The translations under genes and the position numbers were made by a program. 64,000 nt of DNA from positions 62,001 to 126,000 of the forward strand of contig JAEZQY010000008.1 of NCBI GenBank assembly GCA_023441055.1. The letters run 5' to 3'. The notes under the pieces are model-generated. The model was given only the letters and a program-made list of their open reading frames with translations, was not told where the DNA came from and ran no database searches. The stretch is from Bacillota bacterium (lineage in GTDB: Bacteria > Bacillota > Bacilli > Paenibacillales > UBA4045). The number at the start of each line of letters is the position of its first letter. Position 1 is the stretch's first letter. Below, one piece after another: positions 33,134 to 41,908 of this stretch.

Positions 33134-34903
33134 ATGATGTTAAGAAAGTTATGGATCGTATTCCGTCAGGTTGGCAGACGCTTATCCAGACTCCGATTCC
33201 GGCGTTTATCGCTGCAATTGAAGGTTGTGACAAGCTTCGCCATGATCGTGCTGATCGTTGGGCTGGTAGCCGTCTATAACCTGCAACGGGTTGAGAAGAT
33301 CTCCGAGCAATTCATCGAACAGAACGCAAAAATTGAGAAGCAGCTGCTCGCGGTAGAGCTGAAGCAGTCCGCACAGAAGCTGGACAACATGGGCAGCGGG
33401 CTTGCCCTATCGGGGGAGCGCTCCATCATTGAACAGTATGATGCGGAGAAGGACGCCTTCCTGAGCCTGGTGAGCGCCGTCGGCGATCAGGCCACCTCGC
33501 GCGAGGAGCGCAAGTGGCGCGCTTCCATGACGACAACAGCGGGAGAATTCGCGGATAACTTCAACCATATTGTCGCTATCTTGAATGACAATGCGATTAC
33601 GGAGGACGAGCGCGCTGCCAAGCTGAGAACCCGCTACATCATGTCTCAGGCGCATAAGACGTATATCTTCGAGCTCACTGATCAATTCAACGATGTATTC
33701 ACGGCGGAAGCCGCCGCTGCGCTGCAGACCTCAGACGACCTTCTAGAGGAGACATCCCGCGTTCTCATCATCGCCATAGGCATAGTCATTATTCTCTCCA
33801 TTATCGTGACCATCGTATTCATCCGTGCTTTCGTAGGTCCCATTCGCCGCTTGCAGCTAAGTATTAGACGAGTTGCGGAGGGGGATCTGACGGTAAGGGT
33901 TGGTTCAACGGCAGAGGACGAGCTGGGGGCATTAAGCAGGAGCTTGGACGAGATGACGACTCAGATGGCTGCGATTCTGTCAGCCAGCTTCCAGGTCGCA
34001 GACGCCATGAAGCAAGTATCGGACTCCCTAGAGCGCGAGGCGCAATTAGCTGCAGCTGCAGGCGGGGATATCTCGAAGGCGATGAACGAGATCGCGCTCG
34101 GCTCGGATCAACAAGCCACTCAAGCCGAGATCAGCATGAATGGGATTACCCAGCTCGAGGAGCAGGTCTTAGGGATCAAGCAGCTAACGGACAGCATCAA
34201 CCAGCTGAGCATCATGACAAGTGGTCATACACGGCAAGGCGCGGATGCGGTTGAAGTCCTTAATCAGAGTGCCAAGCAGACTGAGACGCGACTTGAGCAG
34301 ATGGTAAGCTCCCTGTATTCGCTGACGGCAAGCTCCAAGCAGATCAGTCAGATCTCCACGACAATTGAAGAGATATCCAGCCAGACAAATGTATTAGCGG
34401 TCAACGCCACCATCGAAGCTGCGCGCGCAGGCGAGCATGGACGAGGCTTCGCCGTGATCGCATCACGCATACGCGAGCTATCCGATGAGACGAAGACTTC
34501 ATCCCGGCATATCTATCAGATCATCCAATCGCTCCAGGCTCAGATGACGCAAGTGAGCACGAGCTTATCCGCAACGGTCGATCAGGTTCGCCAGCAGAAT
34601 AGGGCGATGGATCAGACCTCAGCCTCATTCTCCGATATTGATCGCTCCGCTCGATTGTTGACAGGGGATATTGAAGGCATCTTCGGCAAGGTGAACGATA
34701 CCATCACGAAGAATAAGGCGGTCGTAGAGGCATTCCGGCATGTGCTGTCCATTGCCGAGGAGACTGCTGCAGGCGTACAGGAAGTCAATTCCTCCGCAAC
34801 AGAGCAAGCGCATATTATTCATCAGATCGCGGACCAAGCCAATACCGTGAATGACCTCTCCAACCAGTTATTCGCTCAGATCAGCCGATTCAAAATTAGC
34901 TAA
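33134..34903 (+). CDS. Methyl-accepting chemotaxis protein
   Basis: 589 residues from ATG 33134 (GTGGAGG upstream). TM1 lies at about 30-50, then a helical four-helix-bundle-type sensor of about 155 residues, TM2 at about 206-232 (VLIIAIGIVIILSIIVTIVF) and HAMP at about 233-285. The long coiled-coil signalling domain contains the tip EISSQTNVLAVNATIEAARA. The tip is nearly canonical, so it should couple to CheA/CheW. The divergent position opposite pstS and the PhoP-like hexamers suggest, but do not prove, a role in phosphate-related taxis. Confidence 0.92.
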   Translation: MMLRKLWIVFRQVGRRLSRLRFRRLSLQLKVVTSFAMIVLIVGLVAVYNLQRVEKISEQFIEQNAKIEKQLLAVELKQSAQKLDNMGSGLALSGERSIIEQYDAEKDAFLSLVSAVGDQATSREERKWRASMTTTAGEFADNFNHIVAILNDNAITEDERAAKLRTRYIMSQAHKTYIFELTDQFNDVFTAEAAAALQTSDDLLEETSRVLIIAIGIVIILSIIVTIVFIRAFVGPIRRLQLSIRRVAEGDLTVRVGSTAEDELGALSRSLDEMTTQMAAILSASFQVADAMKQVSDSLEREAQLAAAAGGDISKAMNEIALGSDQQATQAEISMNGITQLEEQVLGIKQLTDSINQLSIMTSGHTRQGADAVEVLNQSAKQTETRLEQMVSSLYSLTASSKQISQISTTIEEISSQTNVLAVNATIEAARAGEHGRGFAVIASRIRELSDETKTSSRHIYQIIQSLQAQMTQVSTSLSATVDQVRQQNRAMDQTSASFSDIDRSARLLTGDIEGIFGKVNDTITKNKAVVEAFRHVLSIAEETAAGVQEVNSSATEQAHIIHQIADQANTVNDLSNQLFAQISRFKIS

Positions 34904-34911
34904 TCTTGCAA

Positions 34912-34934
34912 ATTTCCCTTCTCAGGAGGGAAAT
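34912..34934 (+). terminator. Hairpin after the chemoreceptor gene
   Basis: ATTTCCCT and AGGGAAAT form an 8-bp stem with a 7-base loop, followed by CTTGTGTT, nine bases after the stop codon. Confidence 0.5.
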
Positions 34935-34941
34935 CTTGTGT

Positions 34942-34960
34942 TATAATGTAAGCGCTAACA
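34942..34960 (+). promoter_or_regulatory. -10 element overlapped by a consensus cre site
   Basis: TATAAT (34942-34947) is overlapped by TGTAAGCGCTAACA (34947-34960), which fits the CcpA consensus TGWAANCGNTNWCA at every position. The -35 region is weak. CcpA bound here would block initiation of the LytTR gene. Confidence 0.6.
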
Positions 34961-34986
34961 CATCTTCTGAAGGGGGATTTAGAACG

Positions 34987-35322
34987 ATGAATGTTGCACA
35001 CGAATTAGACTTGTATGAGCAATTCGAACCAAGGAAGGACTCCCTGTTCTTCCGGATTGGCGGCACGCCGGACTTGATCAGCTTTCATGGCAGGAACTAC
35101 CGCATAAGAAAACGGATCACCGCAGACCAAATGAAAAGCCTGATCGACGACAGCTCGTTCATCCGTGTAAGCACAGACTGCTACGTCAACGTGAATCGAG
35201 TGACCGCTGTTGAGGATGACTGCCTCTTCTTCCAAGAGAAAACCTACGGACAGAATCGCATGCCGGTCTCTCGCAAGATGCAAGAGATCATACGGGAACG
35301 CATCGGCCAGCGCGCGCTTTAA
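34987..35322 (+). CDS. Stand-alone LytTR DNA-binding protein
   Basis: 111 residues from ATG 34987 (GAAGGGGG upstream). After a short acidic leader the sequence FRIGGTPDLISFHGRNYRIR, SFIRVSTDCYVNVNRVTAVE and ENG-like PVSRKMQEIIRERI follow the LytTR fold (strands ending in a basic C-terminal helix). There is no receiver domain, so any control must come through expression or protein partners. The cre site in its promoter points to carbon control. Targets unknown. Confidence 0.7.
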   Translation: MNVAHELDLYEQFEPRKDSLFFRIGGTPDLISFHGRNYRIRKRITADQMKSLIDDSSFIRVSTDCYVNVNRVTAVEDDCLFFQEKTYGQNRMPVSRKMQEIIRERIGQRAL

Positions 35323-35342
35323 CACTACGCTAAGAAGCACAT

Positions 35343-35376
35343 AAGAGGGATTGTCCTGTTCAGGACAATCCCTCTT
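35343..35376. terminator. Strong bidirectional terminator
   Basis: AAGAGGGATTGTCCTG pairs perfectly with CAGGACAATCCCTCTT around a 2-base centre. It lies between the LytTR gene and the convergent Gfo/Idh operon. Confidence 0.8.
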
Positions 35377-35419
35377 GTGTATTCATGAGCGGCTTGAACC
35401 GCAACCGGTTACGTGTTCG

Positions 35420-36520
35420 TCAGTCCAGCGTCCCATCCTGGATTCCAGCCGGCAATGCGACAGGCTGCGCACAGCTGCTATGCATATTATAATGCACGCC
35501 TTGCTCAGCTGCGACATGAATCCCGTGCATCGCCTCCAGCACATGATAAGCAAGCTCCCCGCTGGCGCGATGCGCGCGCCCGGTCTGAATTGCCTTGGCC
35601 ATATCGGCCGCCCCGACACCGCGCGCGTTCTCGATATAGCCATGCGTCAGCGGAACCTCTTCCCACTCACTGCCTCCGGCGCGGCGCAGCAGCACCGGCC
35701 CTCCGAATGTGTTCGGATCCGGCACCATCAATGTTCCTGCGCTGCCATAGAGCTCGATGCGGGGCAACTGCGAGCCGCCCTTAATATCGAAGCTCATCAG
35801 CATCGTGCCAATCGCGCCGCTGGCGAACTCCATCACGCCCGCGACATGCGTCGGCACCTCGACCTGAATCTTCTGTCCGGCCTTCGGCTGACTCGTAATG
35901 GTGCGCTCCGGGAATGAGGCTCTGGCGGAGCCCGTAACTCGAGTGATCGGACCGAGCATCGCGATAAGCGCTGTCAGGTAGTACGGTCCCATATCGAACA
36001 TTGGACCGCCGCCTGCCTGATAATAGAACTCCGGCGCGGGATGCCAGCTCTCATGACCACCGCTCATCATGAACGCCGTCGCTCCAATTGGTGTGCCAAT
36101 TGCGCCTTCCTCGATCAGCTTCACACAAGTCTGTATACCGCCTCCGAGGAACGTATCCGGCGCGCTGCCGACATAGCGACCCTGGCGCGCCGCCAGCTCC
36201 AGAATCGCCTGACCCTCTTCGCGCGTCACCGCAAGCGGCTTCTCGACATACACATGCTTACCCGCTTCCAGCGCCTGCATGCATACCGACGCGTGCGCCT
36301 TCGGAATCGTCAGATTAATGATCATCTCGATCTCCGGATCAGCGAGCAGCTCATCAATCGCACAAGCGCGAATCCCGAATTCTCGCGCCCGCTTCTGAGC
36401 CAATTCCTGGTTCAGGTCGGCGCAGGCGACAATCTCCATCGAATCGAACCGATTGCCGTTCTGCAGATAGATGCCGCTAATATTGCCTGTTCCGATGAGT
36501 CCAACTTTAATCTTCTCCAT
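35420..36520 (-). CDS. Gfo/Idh/MocA-family oxidoreductase
   Basis: 366 residues. The NAD(P)-binding loop is GLIGTGNISG (about 7-16), the conserved EKP motif reads VYVEKPLAVT (about 93-102), and the C-terminal half is the alpha/beta substrate domain. The motif GGGPMFDMGPYYLTALI provides the usual catalytic region. Enzymes of this family oxidise sugars, inositols or related polyols. It is the last gene of a leftward operon with ThuA-like, Gfo/Idh and LacI genes, so a sugar-derivative pathway is likely. Substrate unknown. Confidence 0.88.
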   Translation of the reverse strand: MEKIKVGLIGTGNISGIYLQNGNRFDSMEIVACADLNQELAQKRAREFGIRACAIDELLADPEIEMIINLTIPKAHASVCMQALEAGKHVYVEKPLAVTREEGQAILELAARQGRYVGSAPDTFLGGGIQTCVKLIEEGAIGTPIGATAFMMSGGHESWHPAPEFYYQAGGGPMFDMGPYYLTALIAMLGPITRVTGSARASFPERTITSQPKAGQKIQVEVPTHVAGVMEFASGAIGTMLMSFDIKGGSQLPRIELYGSAGTLMVPDPNTFGGPVLLRRAGGSEWEEVPLTHGYIENARGVGAADMAKAIQTGRAHRASGELAYHVLEAMHGIHVAAEQGVHYNMHSSCAQPVALPAGIQDGTLD

Positions 36521-36564
36521 ATCGCTCCGATACCTTCTTCTTATAGTAGAGTTTGTTGTAAACC

Positions 36565-37290
36565 TTATAATTGATTATCCGCCATTCCCGTATAGACACC
36601 ATCTGCTGCCAGACCAGCGGCTGCTGCGATTGCCTTACCCTCTGCAGCCCAGAGGAAGCCACGGCGCATCAGCTCCTTCACCTCAGCCTGGTCCACAACA
36701 TTCGCTAGATGCCCCAGTGAGTTGTAATAGACGCGACCGATCCCCCAGCGCTTCGTATAGACGACTGGCATATCGACTGCCTTATTCAGCGAATGCGGTC
36801 CCGGCACAGTCGGGAATCGGGTTGTTGCCAGCACTTCCACCGCGGGATCCACATGCAGATAGTATTGCTCGGTCTTCACTGTGAAGTCCAATAGACCATC
36901 AACAAGCGGACTAGAGCTATGCTTCACATTCACCACATATTCCACTCCGTCATTGCCCGGATGCGCAACCCATTGGCTGCCGGTCATGAACTGCCAATCC
37001 ACATTCTCGCGGAACGCATCGCACATGCCTCCATGACAGCTGGCCAATCCGACACCAGCTTGCACAGCGGCCGACACATTATCGACTAGCTGCTGTTCAA
37101 TTCGTCCCATCGTCCACAGCGGAATGATCAGATCCAGCGCCTTCAGCTTCTCCGCATCCGCGAATGCCTCCAGCGTGTCTGACACCTCGACCTCGAAACC
37201 TTCGGATTCCAGCACATGGCGGAATATGCCTGCAACCTGCTCCGGCTCATGTCCGAGCCAGCCGCCCCATACGATTAATGCGCGTCTCAT
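36565..37290 (-). CDS. ThuA-like domain protein
   Basis: About 241 residues from ATG 37290 (AGGAG nine bases upstream). MRRALIVWGGWLGHEPEQVA, then LDLIIPLWTMGRI, GVGLASCHGGM and HPGNDGVEYVVNVKHS follow the ThuA (trehalose-utilisation) fold, a class-I-amidotransferase-like domain. The usual nucleophile position reads SCHGG. ThuA proteins assist trehalose/sucrose or 3-keto-sugar metabolism next to Gfo/Idh dehydrogenases, which is exactly the setting here. The biochemical reaction is unsettled. Confidence 0.8.
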   Translation of the reverse strand: MRRALIVWGGWLGHEPEQVAGIFRHVLESEGFEVEVSDTLEAFADAEKLKALDLIIPLWTMGRIEQQLVDNVSAAVQAGVGLASCHGGMCDAFRENVDWQFMTGSQWVAHPGNDGVEYVVNVKHSSSPLVDGLLDFTVKTEQYYLHVDPAVEVLATTRFPTVPGPHSLNKAVDMPVVYTKRWGIGRVYYNSLGHLANVVDQAEVKELMRRGFLWAAEGKAIAAAAGLAADGVYTGMADNQL

Positions 37291-37328
37291 CGTCACTCAC
37301 TCCTATTGGATGTCCTCTACTTGCCCTG

Positions 37329-37389
37329 TTGCTTGCAATTGCTTGCCACTACATCTCTACTGCACTACAGCTCTACTGCACTACATCTC
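37329..37389. repeat. Short tandem repeats between ThuA-like and Gfo/Idh genes
   Basis: TTGCTTGC occurs twice (37329 and 37339). A 16-bp unit CTACATCTCTACTGCA then repeats 2.5 times (37349-37364, 37365-37380, 37381-37389). The array runs up to and into the stop codon of the upstream-transcribed Gfo/Idh gene. Confidence 0.75.
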
Positions 37390-38541
37390 GCTTAGTGCCA
37401 CCCATCTGCGCTCATCGATCGAACGTTCAACCGCCTCCAGCACCGCCTGACATTGTACCCCGTCACGGAAATTCGGCACCGGCTGCCGATTCTCGCGAAG
37501 CGCCTCCAGCAGCTCCAACACCTCATGCGTGAACGTCTGCCCATACCCGATCGTATGTCCAGCCGGCCACCAAGCGTCCATATACGCATGCGCGCTATCG
37601 GTCGCGAGCACTCGGCGAAACCCTTGAACATCCTCTGCATCATCCACAAAATACACCTGCAATTCATTCATCCGCTCGAAATCGAATCTGACGCTTCCCT
37701 TGCTCCCATTAATCTCGAAGGAGTTCGTGCACCGATGCCCTGGCGCGAAGCGCGTTGCCTCGAAGCTGCCGAGCGCTCCATTAGTGAACCGGGTCATGAA
37801 CAATGTAGCGTCATCGACCGTTACTGGTCCGCGCGGTGCATCTGCGCTGCCCTTGGCGCTGAGACCAGTCATCGATTCGGGCTTTGGACGCTCCTTAATG
37901 AAGGTCTCGCTCATTCCGATGACCTCCTGCATCTCGCCGACCAGGAAGTGCGCCATATCAATCAGATGCGCGCCTAGGTCGCCATGCGAGCCCGAGCCGG
38001 CAACCTCCTTATCCAATCGCCAGACGAGCGGGAAGTCCGGATCTACAATCCAATCCTGAAGAAAGTGAGCGCGGAAGTGATAGATCTCTCCGAGTCTGCC
38101 CTCATCTACCAGCTTCTTGGCTAGCAGAACAGCTGGCGCGAATCGATAATTGAAGCCGACCATATGGGTCACGCCAGCGGCCTCCACCGCCTCCAGCATC
38201 TCGCGCGCATCAGCAAGCGTCAGCGCCAGCGGCTTCTCGCAGAAGATATGCTTCCCAGCCTTAGCGGCTGCGATCGCGATATCCTTATGCGCATTCGATG
38301 GAGCGTTAATATCGATCAGATCGATATCTGATCTAGCGATCAGCGATGCCCAATCGGTCTCATAGGATTCCCAGCCGAATTGCTCAGCCGCTTGCTTCAC
38401 ACCCGCTTCATCCCGGCCGCAGATCGCCTTCATCACCGGCTTCGGCGAATCCGGGAAGAACATCGGCACATCTCGATAAGCCTGGCTGTGCGCCTTCCCC
38501 ATAAACTTGTAACCGACCATCCCCACATTCACTTGCTTCAT
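37381..38541 (-). CDS. Gfo/Idh/MocA-family oxidoreductase
   Basis: 386 residues from ATG 38541, with AAGGAG nine bases upstream. The N-terminal nucleotide-binding loop is unusual (GMVGYKFMGKAHSQAY), as in the YxxMGKAHSxA subgroup. CEKPLALT is the EKP motif, and HGDLGAHLIDMAHFLVGE carries the family catalytic DxxxH pattern. Transcribed in one direction with LacI upstream and ThuA-like and a second Gfo/Idh downstream. Likely a sugar or inositol dehydrogenase; substrate unknown. Confidence 0.88.
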   Translation of the reverse strand: MKQVNVGMVGYKFMGKAHSQAYRDVPMFFPDSPKPVMKAICGRDEAGVKQAAEQFGWESYETDWASLIARSDIDLIDINAPSNAHKDIAIAAAKAGKHIFCEKPLALTLADAREMLEAVEAAGVTHMVGFNYRFAPAVLLAKKLVDEGRLGEIYHFRAHFLQDWIVDPDFPLVWRLDKEVAGSGSHGDLGAHLIDMAHFLVGEMQEVIGMSETFIKERPKPESMTGLSAKGSADAPRGPVTVDDATLFMTRFTNGALGSFEATRFAPGHRCTNSFEINGSKGSVRFDFERMNELQVYFVDDAEDVQGFRRVLATDSAHAYMDAWWPAGHTIGYGQTFTHEVLELLEALRENRQPVPNFRDGVQCQAVLEAVERSIDERRWVALSEM

Positions 38542-38628
38542 ACTACTCATCTCCTTCGATCATAATAAGGGCAAGCTGATATGTATGCGCTTAAACGCGA
38601 TGTTGCATCTAATAAAATCCCCTTCACG

Positions 38629-39651
38629 CTAGGTCATGCTGGATCTGCGAACGACAAGCTCGACAGGAAGCTCAATCTGGAATCGGACGTGCGGTTCATC
38701 GTCCCGCTGGACTTGCCCGAGCAGCGCATCAGACGCTTGCCGCCCGATCTCGCGGAACGGGACACGAATTGTGCTCAGCATCGGTTCAGAGAACCGCGCC
38801 GCGTCTGAATCATCATAGCCGATGATCGGCAAGTCATCCGGCACTGTGCAGCCGTGATCGCGCAGACCCTGGATGAGACCGAGCGCCATCCGATCATTCG
38901 CTGCGAATAAGGCATCCATTCGGCCCAGGTCCGCTGCGACTTGCTCAGCCATCCGATAGCCGCTCGAGCGACTGTAGTTACCCTCGTATAGCAGCTGCTC
39001 CTGCAGCGGCAGTCCGGCCTCCTCGAGTGCTCGCCTATACCCTAACATACGCGATGAGCTGCCGGAATATTGCGGTGAACCGTTAAGGAAGGCGATCCGA
39101 TTGCATCCAAGCGTGATTAGATGGCTCGTGGCTAGATAACCGCCGAGTTCATGATCAGCCCCCGCCATACTGATGTCTATCGTGTCGAACTTCTGATCAA
39201 TCACACAGCAAGGTAGCGACGCATCAGCCAGCCTCTCAATACCGACACGCTCAGTTGGCAATGCGCTCGCGCCTAGAATGACACATGCGTCAATTCGCTG
39301 AGAACGAAGCAGGGATACATAATCATAAGTCTCGGATGGATCTCGATATAGCAGCAACAGTCCATACCCATGTTCATGCGCGGATTCACCGATGCCGCTC
39401 AGAATCTCCGAGAAGTAGTACGTGGAGAACAGGGATACCTTGGGCACTAGCGGCAGAACGACACCCAGATTGCCGCTGCGTCCGCGCGCGAAGCTGGAAG
39501 CAATGGCATTTACCTGATAACCCAGCGACTTGGCTGCCGCCAGCACTCTGTCCCGCGTCTCTTCCTTCATCGGTCCTACGCCGTTGAGCACGCGTGATAC
39601 CGTCGCCTCCGACACACCAGCGAGCTCTGCGACTTGCTTACGTCTGGACAT
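38629..39651 (-). CDS. LacI-family transcriptional regulator
   Basis: 340 residues from ATG 39651. This start is preferred over ATG 39675 because the latter lies inside the operator palindrome and lacks a ribosome binding site. The helix-turn-helix reads RKQVAELAGVSEATVSRVLN (about 4-23), with the hinge helix around NAIASSFARGRSGNLGV. A periplasmic-binding-protein-like effector domain fills the rest. It heads the Gfo/Idh-ThuA operon, and the palindrome at 39673-39696 indicates autoregulation. Confidence 0.9.
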   Translation of the reverse strand: MSRRKQVAELAGVSEATVSRVLNGVGPMKEETRDRVLAAAKSLGYQVNAIASSFARGRSGNLGVVLPLVPKVSLFSTYYFSEILSGIGESAHEHGYGLLLLYRDPSETYDYVSLLRSQRIDACVILGASALPTERVGIERLADASLPCCVIDQKFDTIDISMAGADHELGGYLATSHLITLGCNRIAFLNGSPQYSGSSSRMLGYRRALEEAGLPLQEQLLYEGNYSRSSGYRMAEQVAADLGRMDALFAANDRMALGLIQGLRDHGCTVPDDLPIIGYDDSDAARFSEPMLSTIRVPFREIGRQASDALLGQVQRDDEPHVRFQIELPVELVVRRSSMT

Positions 39652-39672
39652 AGGGACCCTCACTTTACTCAT

Positions 39673-39705
39673 CATAATGTACGCACGTACATTATGTACA
39701 TTATG
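39673..39705 (-). promoter_or_regulatory. Operator of the LacI regulator, with an extra half-site
   Basis: CATAATGTACG (39673-39683) and CGTACATTATG (39686-39696) form a perfect 11-bp inverted repeat with a two-base centre. A third copy of GTACATTATG follows directly (39696-39705). It lies immediately upstream of the LacI gene. Confidence 0.65.
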
Positions 39706-39775
39706 ACACAGCCATTACGGTTAGTAAAGCATGTTTTCGAGGCCCGATTCCGCCGAATAAGCCGGCCAGCTTCGC

Positions 39776-40804
39776 TTACAGCTCCGAGATCTGGATCTTC
39801 CTTCCAGTCTTAGCGCTCTCTACTGCGCCGAATACCATCAACATACTCTGAATGTTGTCACGGCTGTCCGTCTCAGCGCGGCGGCCTTCCTGCAGTGCCG
39901 CGAACATCTCATCGAAGCAGCCGTTGTGCATCTCGCTCGCTAACTCCAGTTCGGGCGCTTCCACACGGATCGTCTGCTTCATGAACGCGCCCTCCTGCTG
40001 ATTCTCAGCAAGCACCTCCGCATAAGGCATGCCGTGCCCATCCCAGATGGCCGTTCCCTTCGAGCCGTTCACGCGCCAGGCAGCCTCCCATGACGTGCTG
40101 GCGCCCTCTGCGCTCCAGGAACCGCGATAACAGAATACCGAGCCATCCGACATCTCGAAGATGCAGATAGCAGAGGCATTCCCCTGATACCAGGAGCCCG
40201 CCGGGTTGAACTCATGGCAATAGACGGAGATGGGATCAGCGCCCAGAATGAGCCTCGCCTGATCGAATGTATGAATCGCCATGTCCACCAGCAGCACATT
40301 ATCCATCAGATCGCGGAAGCCGCCGAAGTGCGCGCCGATGAAGAAGTCTGCCCCGCAATATCCCGGCTGACCGATCCACCCGCCGCCCACCATCTCGCGC
40401 AGCGCCCGAATCCGCTTATCATATCTGCGGTTCTGCATGACGGCATGCGCGCGGCCCGTCTCATCCGATATCCGAATTAGCTCCCTGCACTGGTCCAGCG
40501 TGGCCGCCAGCGGCTTCTCGCTGAGCACATCGCAGCCGGCGCGCATCGCCGTAGAGGCGACACTAAAGTGACTGTCTGGCACCGTCACATCGAACACCAG
40601 GTTGGCTTTATTTTGCTCAATCGCCTCCTTCAAATCCGTGTACACCCCGCAGCTCAGCCCATACTTCTCCGCCTTGGCCTGAGCGAAGGCCAGCTTGATG
40701 TCCACCAGGCCTACGATCTCGACATCCTGACGGCTGATCGCATAGTCGATCCACGCATTCGCCATGCCGCCGCAGCCGGCAACGACAACTCGATATTGAC
40801 GCAT
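39776..40804 (-). CDS. Gfo/Idh/MocA-family oxidoreductase
   Basis: 342 residues from ATG 40804 (AAGGAGG upstream). The loop VVVAGCGGMANAW replaces the usual GxGxxG, LSEKPLAAT is the EKP motif, and NVLLVDMAIHTFDQARLILG supplies the DxxxH pair. It precedes the LacI gene on the same strand and is divergent from an AraC regulator, so it may be controlled by either. Substrate unknown. Confidence 0.87.
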   Translation of the reverse strand: MRQYRVVVAGCGGMANAWIDYAISRQDVEIVGLVDIKLAFAQAKAEKYGLSCGVYTDLKEAIEQNKANLVFDVTVPDSHFSVASTAMRAGCDVLSEKPLAATLDQCRELIRISDETGRAHAVMQNRRYDKRIRALREMVGGGWIGQPGYCGADFFIGAHFGGFRDLMDNVLLVDMAIHTFDQARLILGADPISVYCHEFNPAGSWYQGNASAICIFEMSDGSVFCYRGSWSAEGASTSWEAAWRVNGSKGTAIWDGHGMPYAEVLAENQQEGAFMKQTIRVEAPELELASEMHNGCFDEMFAALQEGRRAETDSRDNIQSMLMVFGAVESAKTGRKIQISEL

Positions 40805-40951
40805 CTGTCCCTTCCTCCTTATGCTGGATTGGATCACTCCAATATTGTCATGTTCCTTGCGACTCATCCTCATTATAGCTTTCAAATTCTTACGATTCTC
40901 TATACAATATTGATAGATAATCGTCTTATCTTGTCATTGGAGGTGGCTGAC

Positions 40952-41836
40952 ATGACCTATCCTAGGGAGCTCTGGGAGGACACACGACTGGAGGGGAAGA
41001 TTTATCCACTTAATTTCTTCCGCAACCATTCGGGGGAGATCCGCCCTGATCAGAACATCTTGCACCTGCATTGGCATGAGCATATGGAGTGGATTGTCAT
41101 GATAAGCGGCCGCGCGGTCTTCCATATCGACAGTCATCCCATTCATGCCGAGCACGGCGACATCTTATTCGTGCCTCCAGGCGCGCTGCATGTTGGCTAT
41201 AGCCTCAGCGATACCCCTGTGGAATTCGTATCTATTGTCTTCAATGCTTCACTGTTCAGCGACTATGCCCGAGACCCGCTTCATGAGCAGCTTGTACTCC
41301 CCTTCCTCACGGGCGGCGCGCGACTGCCCTACCTTCTGGAGCTTGCCGACGAGGCCGAGTTAAGCTATTACCGCATTCTGATCCAGCAGGCCATCAAGCG
41401 CTTCGAGAATCGCGATGCCTCCGCGCCGCTCATCGCAAGATCGCACATCTACCTGCTGCTCACGATGCTGGCGAGACAATTCGCAACCCCGAGCAGCGCC
41501 AACATGGCCTATCCCGTCTCGCCCAACACGGCTCGCTTCAAGGAGCTGTTCCTGCACATCGAAGCGCATTATGCAGAGAGGCTGACGGTAGCGCGCGCGG
41601 CCAAGCTGGTCAATCTGAACCCCTATCACTTCTGCAAGACGTTCAAGAAGCTTACAGGACGAACGTTCATTGAATATGTGAATCTGCATCGCGTGCAAGA
41701 GGCCGAGCGTCTGCTCAGGGAATCCGACCTGAATGTGACCGAGATTGCCGGGCGAGTAGGATGCGGGAATTCGAATTATTTTACCAAGCTGTTCAAGCAA
41801 TACACCGGTACACTGCCCTCTCACATCCGAAAATAA
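40952..41836 (+). CDS. AraC-family transcriptional regulator
   Basis: 294 residues from ATG 40952 (TGGAGGTGG upstream). The N-terminal cupin-like sensor (about 20-130) contains ILHLHWHEHMEWIVM and HGDILFVPPGALH. The C-terminal pair of helix-turn-helix motifs (about 195-292) reads LTVARAAKLVNLNPYHFCKT and LNVTEIAGRVGCGNSNYFTK. It is divergent from a Gfo/Idh dehydrogenase, which it probably activates in response to a sugar. Confidence 0.92.
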   Translation: MTYPRELWEDTRLEGKIYPLNFFRNHSGEIRPDQNILHLHWHEHMEWIVMISGRAVFHIDSHPIHAEHGDILFVPPGALHVGYSLSDTPVEFVSIVFNASLFSDYARDPLHEQLVLPFLTGGARLPYLLELADEAELSYYRILIQQAIKRFENRDASAPLIARSHIYLLLTMLARQFATPSSANMAYPVSPNTARFKELFLHIEAHYAERLTVARAAKLVNLNPYHFCKTFKKLTGRTFIEYVNLHRVQEAERLLRESDLNVTEIAGRVGCGNSNYFTKLFKQYTGTLPSHIRK

Positions 41837-41842
41837 CCAAAA

Positions 41843-41887
41843 AACGAAGGAAGAAGGGTCGGCCTAGCGCTCCCTACTTCCTTCGTT
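41843..41887. terminator. Bidirectional terminator between araC-type gene and lutC
   Basis: AACGAAGGAAG (41843-41853) pairs with CTTCCTTCGTT (41877-41887), flanked by A-rich and T-rich bases. Confidence 0.7.
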
Positions 41888-41908
41888 CTTCCATTATCCT
41901 GTGATCAG

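Noticed and set aside
38586..38600. Near-palindrome GCGCTTAAACGCG upstream of a Gfo/Idh gene as a LacI operator
   Set aside because: It lacks sequence similarity to the clear operator at 39673-39696, and a match of this length can arise by chance.
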